From: Candidatus Methanoperedens sp.
Lineage (GTDB): Archaea; Halobacteriota; Methanosarcinia; Methanosarcinales; Methanoperedenaceae
DNA length: 17,868 bases
Reading direction: 5' to 3'
Assembly: GCA_027460605.1 (NCBI GenBank)
Contig: JAPZAN010000013.1
Span: forward strand, 1 to 17,868
Below the pieces are notes generated by a model that did not search any database, had not been told where the DNA came from, and worked only from the letters and a program-made list of their open reading frames with translations. A program made the position numbers and the translations under genes. Shown here piece by piece: positions 6,305 to 13,500 of this stretch (position 1 is the first letter of the stretch; every line of letters starts with the position of its first letter).

Positions 6305-6327
6305 GAGGGATGCAAATCCCTCTTTTT
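6305..6327 (+). terminator. Hairpin terminator after the SdrD-B-like gene
   Basis: GAGGGAT-gcaa-ATCCCTC followed at once by TTTTT. The stem is perfect (7 bp) with a 4-nt loop and starts 5 nt after the stop codon. Confidence 0.75.
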
Positions 6328-6461
6328 AATTTTTAAAATGTATAGATGAATTATGGTGATATGAGAGAATAATATGCTGGGAGGACTATGACCAGATAGT
6401 TTATCCAAATACCGTAGGGAAAAACGGGTTAGAAAAAGATTAATGGACAGGGAGTTGAAAT

Positions 6462-6620
6462 ATGTTAGAAACTGCATACGAGAGAGTGAAAATGTTAAAA
6501 GCGGGCATTACGGGAAAAACAATAGAAAGGGTCTACATAGTAGAAAATGACTTCAAAATAGTGCGAAGCCCCATTTTTTTTGATTTGATTGAAATTAACC
6601 CCGATAAGAGGAGGCCATAA
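6462..6620 (+). CDS. 52-aa protein, MLET small-protein family copy 2
   Basis: A 52-aa paralog of the protein at 4472: MLETAYERVKMLKAGITGKT, then IERVYIVENDFKIVRSPIFF and DLIEINPDKRRP. The extra basic C-terminal tail (PDKRRP) is absent from copy 1. GGGAG lies 7 nt before the ATG. Unlike copy 1 it has neither the 13-bp operators nor the stem leader; it follows the terminator at 6305-6327 by 134 bp. That gap carries a stop-flanked frame (GEDYDQIVYPNTVGKNGLEKD-like, no start codon), which may be a relic. Function unknown. Confidence 0.65.
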   Translation: MLETAYERVKMLKAGITGKTIERVYIVENDFKIVRSPIFFDLIEINPDKRRP

Positions 6621-6683
6621 ACCAGGCATAAGCCGCTAAATTGAGCTTGTCAAGCAGGATAGGAATGGATTATCGTGCCCGGC

Positions 6684-6716
6684 TTTTGCATAGGTGTGTT
6701 ATCAGGATATGTTGCA
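6684..6716 (+). promoter_or_regulatory. Weak relative of the shared promoter before the 73-aa gene
   Basis: GGCTTTTGCATAGG ... ATATGTTGCAGGAG lines up with TAGCCTTTTTTATAGG ... ATATTATGCAGGAT of the B3 promoter, with 25 instead of 26 bp to the GCAGGA. The TATA box is damaged (TGCATA) and no ATGC repeats lie upstream. It may be a decayed copy or a weak promoter. Confidence 0.3.
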
Positions 6717-6755
6717 GGAGAAGGGTACATATTCCAATAATCAGGAGGAAAGAAG

Positions 6756-6977
6756 ATGGAAGAACTAAATAAAAATAGACTAAAAATTTTGTTATGCGAC
6801 GTAGATCAAGAATTTTGCAGACTTACTCCCTATATGCAGGCAAAGCTTGCAATAGAGCAGATAAGCACATGGCAGCAGAAATTCAATGAGGCAAAAAACA
6901 AAGTTCTTAAAGAAAATTTTGTAGATGTCACTCGCAAATACAACATAATCAATCAATACGCTGAAATAGAAACTTAA
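6756..6977 (+). CDS. 73-aa protein of unknown function
   Basis: A soluble, helix-rich small protein: MEELNKNRLKILLCDVDQEF, CRLTPYMQAKLAIEQIS, TWQQKFNEAKNKVLKENF, then VDVTRKYNIINQYAEIET. There is no signal peptide or membrane segment. A strong SD (AGGAGG) lies 8 nt before the ATG, which supports real translation. It stands alone between the second 52-aa gene and a gene-free stretch. I do not recognise a family. The long amphipathic helices suggest a partner-binding or oligomeric protein. Confidence 0.65.
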   Translation: MEELNKNRLKILLCDVDQEFCRLTPYMQAKLAIEQISTWQQKFNEAKNKVLKENFVDVTRKYNIINQYAEIET

Positions 6978-7287
6978 TAGAATTTGACATTAGTATAAAA
7001 GTTTCTTTAATAGGCAGGTTTGCGTTAAGTTTAGCTATGAAAACACAGTAAGTTTATCGAAATGTGTTACGGTGATAAAAAAAGCAGTTTTTGAAGCAAC
7101 AGAAAAAACATTTTTTCTCCTCTCCAAACGCGCATACCTTATGAAGACTTTGCATTCTTGGCATATTTCGCGGTATCGTATTTAAACACGGGGTCTTTAT
7201 TTATCAACCTCGGAGAGCGCAAAGGTCGCAAAAAGATAGGTTAGTTTTAACTATAATTTTGCACCCAATCCTGTGTGTTATTGCTAT
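6978..7287. other. Gene-free stretch before the exported-protein operon
   Basis: About 310 bp with only very short frames. A GAAAAAACATTTTTTC palindrome near 7105 could end the transcript of the 73-aa gene. I see no other structure that I trust. Confidence 0.45.
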
Positions 7288-7364
7288 ATGCTTTTATTAT
7301 ATGCTTTCTTGATATGTTATTACCTCTTAATCTTTTTTAAACTATATGATATTATATGTTTATG
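7288..7364 (+). promoter_or_regulatory. Shared-architecture promoter with three 13-bp operator repeats (copy 4)
   Basis: Cores ATGC 7288, ATGC 7301 and ATGT 7314 are 13 bp apart. CTTAATC-TTTTTTAAA (7327-7341) is the BRE/TATA, with the T6 run in the same relation to the last core as at B3. The TATA position is 7338 (24 bp after the last core) and TATGC has its G at 7364, again 26 bp on. A second possible box, TATATGATA at 7343, is less well placed. It drives the operon starting at 7442. Confidence 0.65.
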
Positions 7365-7386
7365 CCAAAGACCAAGTCCCCTCTAA

Positions 7387-7400
7387 ATTCCTTCGGGAAT
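7387..7400 (+). promoter_or_regulatory. UUCG hairpin in the operon leader
   Basis: ATTCC-ttcg-GGAAT gives a 5-bp stem closed by the very stable C(UUCG)G loop, 41 nt before the start codon. The GCGCCGA stem of the other leaders is missing here, so this leader is of a different kind. Confidence 0.45.
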
Positions 7401-7441
7401 GCGGGATTTGAAAAATAAAAAGGCATTGTGGGGTTAAAAAA

Positions 7442-8044
7442 TTGGACAATAGAATACCATCAGGATTACTGTATCTCTCCAGGCCATGGAGAGTTCTGGG
7501 GATACTGATACTCATCTCTGTCTTCGGAGGATGTATCGGTAAGGAAAGCCAGCCAAGCGAGGAACTTCCTACCCGGGCTGTTGGTGATGATAACCTTACA
7601 TATAACCTAACATTAGCGCAGAACTACAACACCAGCGAGCCAATATCCAACATCAGCGAGCTATCGTCAAACCAGGTAAGTCTGATAGTAAGATCCGATG
7701 AAGTCAACAAAAGCGGCAAACTACCTATCACGCTGAAAATTACGAATCCCGTGTTGAATGAAACTGTGCTTACGGCAATCGTACCTGAGTTCGCACCTGA
7801 ATGGTACAACCAGGTCAATATAACCACCTCCAACAGCACATGGAACAGGACATTCAACATAAACCTGATGCAGCTTGGGAATTCAAGCTATTTGCTGATG
7901 CTTGTCCAGATTTCACAGAACAATACCGTGGTAAAGAGGGGGGCATGGAATATTACGTTCGGGGCGCCTGCCGTCAGGGGAGTGGCTGGGTTCGAATCCC
8001 AGGGGCGCAATAGCCCGGATAAAATTCCGAGCGATAACAAATAA
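7442..8044 (+). CDS. Exported lipoprotein, first gene of the amyloid-like operon
   Basis: A 200-aa protein with a hydrophobic segment (residues 18-30) ending in the lipobox-like FGGC, with Cys31 as likely lipid anchor. A Thr/Ser/Asn-rich linker with many N-x-S/T sites follows, then one Ig-like beta domain (about 75-175: VSLIVRSDEVNKSGKLPITL to GAWNITFG). The start is a TTG; GTGGGG 8 nt before it supports this, and no ATG lies nearby. The last 25 residues are encoded across a tRNA T-arm-like sequence (7986-8010) and may not be original. It is 19 bp before the next gene. It could anchor or chaperone the fibre-like proteins that follow, comparable in idea to accessory curli proteins, but I see no specific homology. 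Confidence 0.7.
   Translation: MDNRIPSGLLYLSRPWRVLGILILISVFGGCIGKESQPSEELPTRAVGDDNLTYNLTLAQNYNTSEPISNISELSSNQVSLIVRSDEVNKSGKLPITLKITNPVLNETVLTAIVPEFAPEWYNQVNITTSNSTWNRTFNINLMQLGNSSYLLMLVQISQNNTVVKRGAWNITFGAPAVRGVAGFESQGRNSPDKIPSDNK
7986..8010 (+). other. tRNA T-arm and acceptor-like fragment inside the lipoprotein gene
   Basis: CTGGG-TTCGAAT-CCCAG is a perfect T-arm with the consensus T-loop, followed by GGGCGCA and A like an acceptor 3' strand. The needed 5' acceptor (TGCGCCC) and an anticodon arm are not found upstream, though GCGCC at 7964-7968 could pair with GGCGC at 8004-8008. It therefore looks like the 3' end of a tRNA, as left by tRNA-targeting integration, not a whole gene. Confidence 0.4.
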
Positions 8045-8063
8045 AATGAGGTGAGAATAAAAT

Positions 8064-8783
8064 ATGAACAAAATATTAGTAGCAATACTGCTTGTATCAG
8101 CAGCAATAGGCATGGCAATGCCAGCAATGGCAGATCCGTTCGCGGACAGCATGCAAACAGCTGGTGCTGCAAGCAACTGGAAGAATATCGGTCCCATCAA
8201 CGTGGCTGGAACCAATACGATAGCCAACACGGTTACCCAGTCGTTGAGCAGCACCGGTGCACAGGGGAATACCTTTACGGGTGACATCGGTGCATTAAGC
8301 GGCGATGCGGTCAACGGCGCAGCGAATGATCTAACTGGAAGTGCGACATCCGGCGGCGCGACATCCGGTACTGCAACATCCGGCGGCGCGGCTATTACCG
8401 ATGCCATGACCCAAACCGGTGGCGGCGAACCCTGCTGTGGCAGCGCCGAAACAGAAGCTGAGACTGGCGATGCCAAGTCAAAAGCTGAAACTGGCAGTGC
8501 AGACTCGGGCAAAGCCGAGGTCGAGGATAACGACCAGCATGCAACCGCAAACGACAATACCGTCATGTCTGGAGACGCCAAGAACAAGGTAGTCCAGATA
8601 AATAAGGTATCTCAGGATGCCACTACGGTAATCAAGAACAAACAGAACCTGATCCAGGCGGTCAAGATAAGGGAGTTCCAGGTTGCAAAATCTGAAGCCG
8701 ATCCGTATGTGGAATTTGATGACTCGATGCTCGCTGAGGGCAACACCCTTGATCACGGGTCAGAAATTGAGAATGAAGACTAA
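8064..8783 (+). CDS. Secreted Gly/Ala/Asn-rich protein with repeat segments
   Basis: A 239-aa protein with a signal peptide (residues 1-23, cleavage after AMA). The mature part has a low-complexity Gly/Ala/Ser/Thr/Asn segment with NT.ANTVTQSL, GNTFTGDIG and three ATSGG-type units. A single CC pair (ECCG context) follows, then TGDAKSKAETG and MSGDAKNKVVQINKVSQDA repeats and an N/Q-spaced part (NKQNLIQAVK). The end is acidic. No membrane anchor is present. The spacing of Gln and Asn in the second half and the operon context suggest a fibre or matrix subunit related in style to curlin-like proteins (inference). GAGGTGA lies 9 nt before the ATG. Confidence 0.7.
   Translation: MNKILVAILLVSAAIGMAMPAMADPFADSMQTAGAASNWKNIGPINVAGTNTIANTVTQSLSSTGAQGNTFTGDIGALSGDAVNGAANDLTGSATSGGATSGTATSGGAAITDAMTQTGGGEPCCGSAETEAETGDAKSKAETGSADSGKAEVEDNDQHATANDNTVMSGDAKNKVVQINKVSQDATTVIKNKQNLIQAVKIREFQVAKSEADPYVEFDDSMLAEGNTLDHGSEIENED
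8346..8390 (+). repeat. Three 15-bp tandem repeats in coding sequence
   Basis: ACATCCGG recurs at 8346, 8361 and 8376. The first and third units are identical (ACATCCGGCGGCGCG). Each encodes five residues of the ATSGG type, so copy number could vary without a frameshift. Confidence 0.75.
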
Positions 8784-8823
8784 AGAGGTTTAGGGGAGAC
8801 CTCTCCTCTATTCCTTTTTCTTT
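8784..8823 (+). terminator. Hairpin plus T-rich tract between operon genes
   Basis: AGAGGT (8784-8789) pairs with ACCTCT (8799-8804) around a 9-nt loop, right after the stop codon, and is followed by TTCCTTTTTCTTT. The next gene starts 15 nt later with its own SD, so this is probably a partial terminator or RNA-stability element that lowers or separates expression of the downstream genes. Confidence 0.5.
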
Positions 8824-8838
8824 AAAGAGGTGGGCTGC

Positions 8839-9291
8839 ATGAGGAAAATTTCAGCGCTGCTGGCGGTAATCCTGCTAATTACAGTTCCCGTACTTGCCGA
8901 TATCAATCAAAAAGCAAGCATAGACGGGGGAAATTTAATCGATATAAAGGTAAACCAGGAGGCATGGAACTACGGCAGCGGGAATATAAACCAGGATATT
9001 GCGGTCAGTGTGACTGGAAATAACCAGAATATGTACCAGTACAGCTTTGTGGATATTCAGGATTCCAATTATACTGATGATATTACAATAACAAACACTA
9101 CATTGAAAGGGCTTAATCTCATAAGAATAGATTTGAGCCAGTACGCAAATAACACAAACTCCGGCAACGTTTCCCAGAACATTAACGCTGTGGTAACTGG
9201 TAATAATCAGTTCATATACCAGTATGTAGATGTAATAGAATCGTGGGTAGAGACAAACAATACGAGAGAGGAGAACGTTCCCACACAGTAA
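8839..9291 (+). CDS. Secreted curlin-like protein with two Asn/Gln-ladder repeats
   Basis: A 150-aa protein with signal peptide 1-20 (cleavage after VLA). The mature chain holds two repeats with a 61-residue period: N32/N93, Q40/Q101, Q52/Q113, GNNQ60-63/GNNQ121-124 and Q67/Q128 coincide exactly. Within a repeat, Gln and Asn recur every 11-12 residues (SGN(I/V)(N/S)Q, then VTGNNQ..YQY), with alternating hydrophobic residues between them. This is the pattern of beta-solenoid amyloid subunits such as curlin, where strands stack through Asn/Gln ladders. The ATG at 8839 is chosen over a GTG at 8830 because GAGGTG lies 6 nt before it. It is likely an extracellular fibre subunit; the fibre role is inferred from pattern only. 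Confidence 0.7.
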   Translation: MRKISALLAVILLITVPVLADINQKASIDGGNLIDIKVNQEAWNYGSGNINQDIAVSVTGNNQNMYQYSFVDIQDSNYTDDITITNTTLKGLNLIRIDLSQYANNTNSGNVSQNINAVVTGNNQFIYQYVDVIESWVETNNTREENVPTQ

Positions 9292-9306
9292 TTGCATGAG
9301 GGAAAT

Positions 9307-10335
9307 ATGGGAAAATTCAGTCTCTCCGTGGGTGTAATAACACTGTGTTTACTGGCTTTGACCGGAATAGCGGCGGCTGGGGATGATATGAGTTCTGCCC
9401 AGCTTGCTCAATTCGCTGTGGACATGATGGGGAATTCAAACCAGAACGCGATGGTTTCCGGATTTGATGCGGCAGATTCAATGCAGATAGGCTATTCCTC
9501 GGACAGCGGCGTCACCCAAACCATCGTTTATGATAATATCGGGAGTGGAAGCATCCTCCAGTGGGGCGAATCCGGGGATATGTCCCGTGAGGAGTGGACG
9601 TATTTCCTGTCCGGCACGGATGATTCAGGCTACATGCACAACTGGATAAACGGCAATGTGAACCAGACAATTTACGTTAGAAATTCCGAGAATATAAGCC
9701 TGAACCAGACGGTTGGAGGCTTGGGCATGGGAGAGATAAAGGTGACGCGAAGGATTGGAGGATTAAAGGATATACTCTTCCCTGATCCTGACCCGCCGTC
9801 CCCGGAAGAACAAAACAACTGGTGGTTCTGCGGCAAGCCGGTAAACGGCAGGGGCGGGTTGCCGGTCTGCGCTGAAAGATTAGGTAAGAAGATATTCGAA
9901 GGAAGGGCAACCGAGCGGGATTATTATATGCTGAATGTTCTGGAGGAAGATTATGATGTATTTCCGCCTGAGAATTTCACGCCCCATGTAACCCTGACAA
10001 ACTGGAACATAACCAGTGTTGGCGGCAATCTTACCATAAAATTCCGAGCCCAAAACTTCGGGATGCAGACCTATAATGCAACCCTTATATTAGACATGAC
10101 CCCAAAAATTAATATCATCAATATCGATGGGATTGCTGAAAAAATCCAGACGAACGGGAGTGTAATGGAATTCAGGGCAGATGATAATCTTGGTGAGATA
10201 AAGTTACCTGAAGAGCAGAGTATTGAGCTTGGCAGATTCAACATCGGCAGCACACGTGCTGTGGAGAAAGTAGTTGAAGTGCCTATCGAAAGGATTACAA
10301 TAAAAAATCTGGCACTGAGAATGATAAGTGATTAA
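9307..10335 (+). CDS. Secreted protein with ladder segment and C-terminal beta domain
   Basis: A 342-aa protein. Signal peptide 1-24 (cleavage after AAA). Residues 30 to about 135 again show Asn/Gln/Gly spacing like the preceding protein (GNSNQNAMVSG, SMQIGY, GVTQTIVYDNIGSGSILQ, NGNVNQTIYV, SLNQTVGG). A middle part contains WWFCGKPVNG..GLPVCAERLG with two Cys that could form a disulfide. The C-terminal 115 residues form a beta-sandwich-like domain (HVTLTNWNITSVGGNLTIKF to IERITIKNLALRM). The ATG at 9307 is used because GAGGG lies 6 nt before it; an in-frame TTG at 9292 is less likely. It follows the curlin-like gene by 15 bp. It could nucleate or cap the fibre, with the beta domain binding the cell surface (inference). 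Confidence 0.7.
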   Translation: MGKFSLSVGVITLCLLALTGIAAAGDDMSSAQLAQFAVDMMGNSNQNAMVSGFDAADSMQIGYSSDSGVTQTIVYDNIGSGSILQWGESGDMSREEWTYFLSGTDDSGYMHNWINGNVNQTIYVRNSENISLNQTVGGLGMGEIKVTRRIGGLKDILFPDPDPPSPEEQNNWWFCGKPVNGRGGLPVCAERLGKKIFEGRATERDYYMLNVLEEDYDVFPPENFTPHVTLTNWNITSVGGNLTIKFRAQNFGMQTYNATLILDMTPKINIINIDGIAEKIQTNGSVMEFRADDNLGEIKLPEEQSIELGRFNIGSTRAVEKVVEVPIERITIKNLALRMISD

Positions 10336-10420
10336 AGTGAGAGGAAGTGAAATAAAAGGACGGGCGAAACAGGTTTTTGGTAAAAAACGAATACTAAAAA
10401 TCTAATTTGTGGGGGCTTCA

Positions 10421-10588
10421 ATGGTTATAATAAAAAGGATTCTAATACTTTTGATTTTATCGGTTTCTTTTTTTTCATGGGTAAAAACTGTTTCTGATAT
10501 CATCAGTGCGAATATAACAACTCGCAATGCACCGGAATCTCTTCAAATTACAATGTGGGGGAAATATGGTGATGAATCGATCTGTTAG
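10421..10588 (+). CDS. 55-aa signal-peptide-like small ORF overlapping the giant adhesin gene
   Basis: The frame encodes 55 aa starting MVIIKRILILLILSVSFFSW, a basic start and long hydrophobic core like a signal peptide or membrane anchor, followed by about 30 polar residues. TGTGGGGG lies 5 nt before the ATG; the same TGTGGGGG lies 4 nt before the start of the next gene. Its stop (10586-10588) lies 23 nt inside the next gene, so the two may be translationally coupled. It may instead be the remains of the 5' end of an older surface-protein gene. Function unknown. Confidence 0.45.
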   Translation: MVIIKRILILLILSVSFFSWVKTVSDIISANITTRNAPESLQITMWGKYGDESIC

Positions 10589-13500
10589 AGGAATTGCTTT
10601 TGTAGTACTGGGTTTGAGCGTTATTTCTATGGCTATGGCAGCGCCGCCGGTTATTACTATAACCGCACCTGCTTCCGAAAATCAGATAATTAACGGCACT
10701 TTTACTTTTATTGCTAATGTTATTAATACGAATGAAAACCTGGACACTGTGTATTTCAACTTCACTAATAACAGTGGTCCGGTTAACAGTAGTGAGAATC
10801 TTGTTAATCAACCCGCACCATTTTCTTATGTTTTAAACACTCAGGCACTTGATGATGGAAATTATATATTTACAGTAACTGCAACAAATGAAAACATTAC
10901 AGATAATAGTTCAAGTGCAACTCGCAATTTTACTATTAATAATATCCAGCCTGATACCACTCCACCTGAAAGTGTTACGAACCTTGTAAATGTGAGTTAT
11001 GCTCAGGATTATATTAGCTGGACATGGACAGATCCTAATGATTCTGATTTCTTCAATGTAATGGTATATCTGGATGGAACATTTAAGGGAAATGTCGATA
11101 GAGGAATACAGTATTACAATGCTACAGGCTTAACCCCAGCTACGACATACATCATAAGCACAAGAACAGCAGATACGTCAGGCAATATCAATTCAACCTG
11201 GGTAAACCGTACTGCAACGACTGCACCTTTGCCAGATACCACTCCACCTAATTATATCCCGCCAACTCCAATCCTCAGTAGCGCGCAAGAAAACTTCTGG
11301 ATTAATTATACATGGCAGGCAGGAGAAGGCAATGTAACCGATAGCTATAATGTCAGCGTGGATGGCGTCTGGACAAACGGAACAACTTCCACTTATTCTA
11401 ATACAATGGTTGTACCACACGGTTGGAATAACATAACAGTGTGGGCATACAACAATTCAGGCAACGGTAGTTTGAGTTCAGAACCAGCAATTCAGAATAC
11501 GCATCTTGAAAATAATGAACCAGTACAAAACCCAACAGGAGACCAAACTATAAACGAGGGTGATTTACTAACCTTCACAGTTTCAGCCACAGATGCAGAC
11601 TATGATACTGTAACCTATGGTACAAATGCCACAGAAGGTACCTTCAACTCAACTACCGGACACTTCTCCTGGACTCCAAACTATGAGGATGCGGGGGTTT
11701 ACGTCTGGTACTTCAATTCAAGTGATAACCACGGCGGTGTTGCGAGTGAAACGATAACAGTGACTGTAAATGACGTGCCTCTATCAATTACATCTTCATT
11801 ACCCCCAAATAATCCCACCACAATAGTTGGCGCAGCTCAGCAGTTTGAAATAAGCCTCAATAGAACAGCCAATGTTACCTGGTATATCGAAGGTTATGCG
11901 GTTCAAAACAACGTAACTGTGATATCGGCAAGCTATACGAACTCCACAGCAAGTATCGGGGTTTATAATGTTACAGCTATTGCCTCAGATGCGTACGATA
12001 GCGATTCAAAAACCTGGATATGGACTGTTGCCCCCGAGCCAAGATATAATGTAAGTGGTTATGTATTTGATAATTACGGTGCAGGACTGGGTGGTGTTCT
12101 GGTTCAGAACGGCAGCAACCAAAACACAACGATAGCATCTGGTTATTATTTGATAACAGGGTTGCTTAACGGTACTTACAACTTCAGCTATTCTAAAACA
12201 GGATTTGATACCAGCTACTTGGAAGTTACGATCAGGGGGGCAGATAATACAAGCACTAACATGAGAATTTACGATACTACTCCGCCTCTATCGGTGTCCA
12301 ATCCTGACTCTTCAACAGCAGTTGGCAGCTTTTTTATAAACAATAGCTGGGTTAATCCTTCAGGAGATTTCAATCATACCTGGTTCAGGTATAGCAACGG
12401 CACTGATTTGAAAAATGTTAGTACATCTGAGAACAATCTAAATCTTACATGGCCACCGCATTATACCCAAAATATCAGTGCTCAGACGGTGGATAAGTAT
12501 GGCAATGTTAATCAAACGAAAGTCTGGTTCAATGCAACCATACCGAACAATCCAATACAAATTACAGCTATTCAAGATAGCTATTCTTTGACCGAAGGTC
12601 AAACTTTATTGATTGATGCTAATTATACCGATATTGATTACGATGAAGGGACTTTTGCACGAAATTTCACTCAAGGCGATTTCGATCCAGATACCGGTAT
12701 CCTGATATGGACTACCGGAGAGGGAGATGAAAATACATATCACTGGCAGATAACCGTTAGCGATGGAAATGGTTCCGTGGATGCGAAGAATTTCACAGTC
12801 ATCGTAGGCAATTCGACACCCGGAACTCCGACTAACTTAATCGCATCGACAAGCAATTTCTGGGTAAATTATACATGGGAAAAAGGGGCAAACACGGATT
12901 CGTTTAATGTTTCGTATAATGGAACGTGGACTAACGGCAGCTCTGCAATATTCATCAATAGGTCTGTAGGTCCGCACGGCTGGGGAAACATTACGGTTTA
13001 TGGATGGAATAATACCCTCAGAGTTTTAAGCTCAGGTGCATCCCAAAATACACAGGTCCCAAATAACCCGGCAATGTTGGGTAATATCTCTCCAAGTTAC
13101 ACCGTGTTTGAGAATAATCCTGTTTCAATTTATCCGACTGCAAGTGATCTGGACAACGATACTCTTACATTTGGCAGTAACATTACAAAAGAGACATTCT
13201 ATGCAAATAACGGAACTTTTTTATGGACTCCAAACTCCACAGAAGGCGGGATTGCTTATGACTGGTACATCACTGTTTCAGATGGATACGGCACCAATAC
13301 CACATATTTCACTGTTAACGTAATTGATTCAACTCCTGCCGAGCCTCAAAATTTCAGTAACACGGCTGGCAATTTCTGGGTAAATTACACCTGGGAAAAA
13401 GGAGCAAACACGGATTCGTTTAATGTCTGGAATGGAACATGGACTAATGGCACTAACCAGTATTTCAACGCAACCGCAGGTCCGCATAACTGGAGCAATA

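Noticed and set aside
6380..6441. Stop-free frame reading WEDYDQIVYPNTVGKNGLEKD
   Set aside because: Looks protein-like but has no start codon and a stop just upstream; at most a relic, too short to name.
7913..8587. Long minus-strand frame of 224 codons opposite the exported proteins
   Set aside because: It mirrors the Gly/Ala-rich coding sequence of the plus strand and includes the typical antisense-tRNA string APLGFEPS; the plus-strand genes have signal peptides and SD sites.
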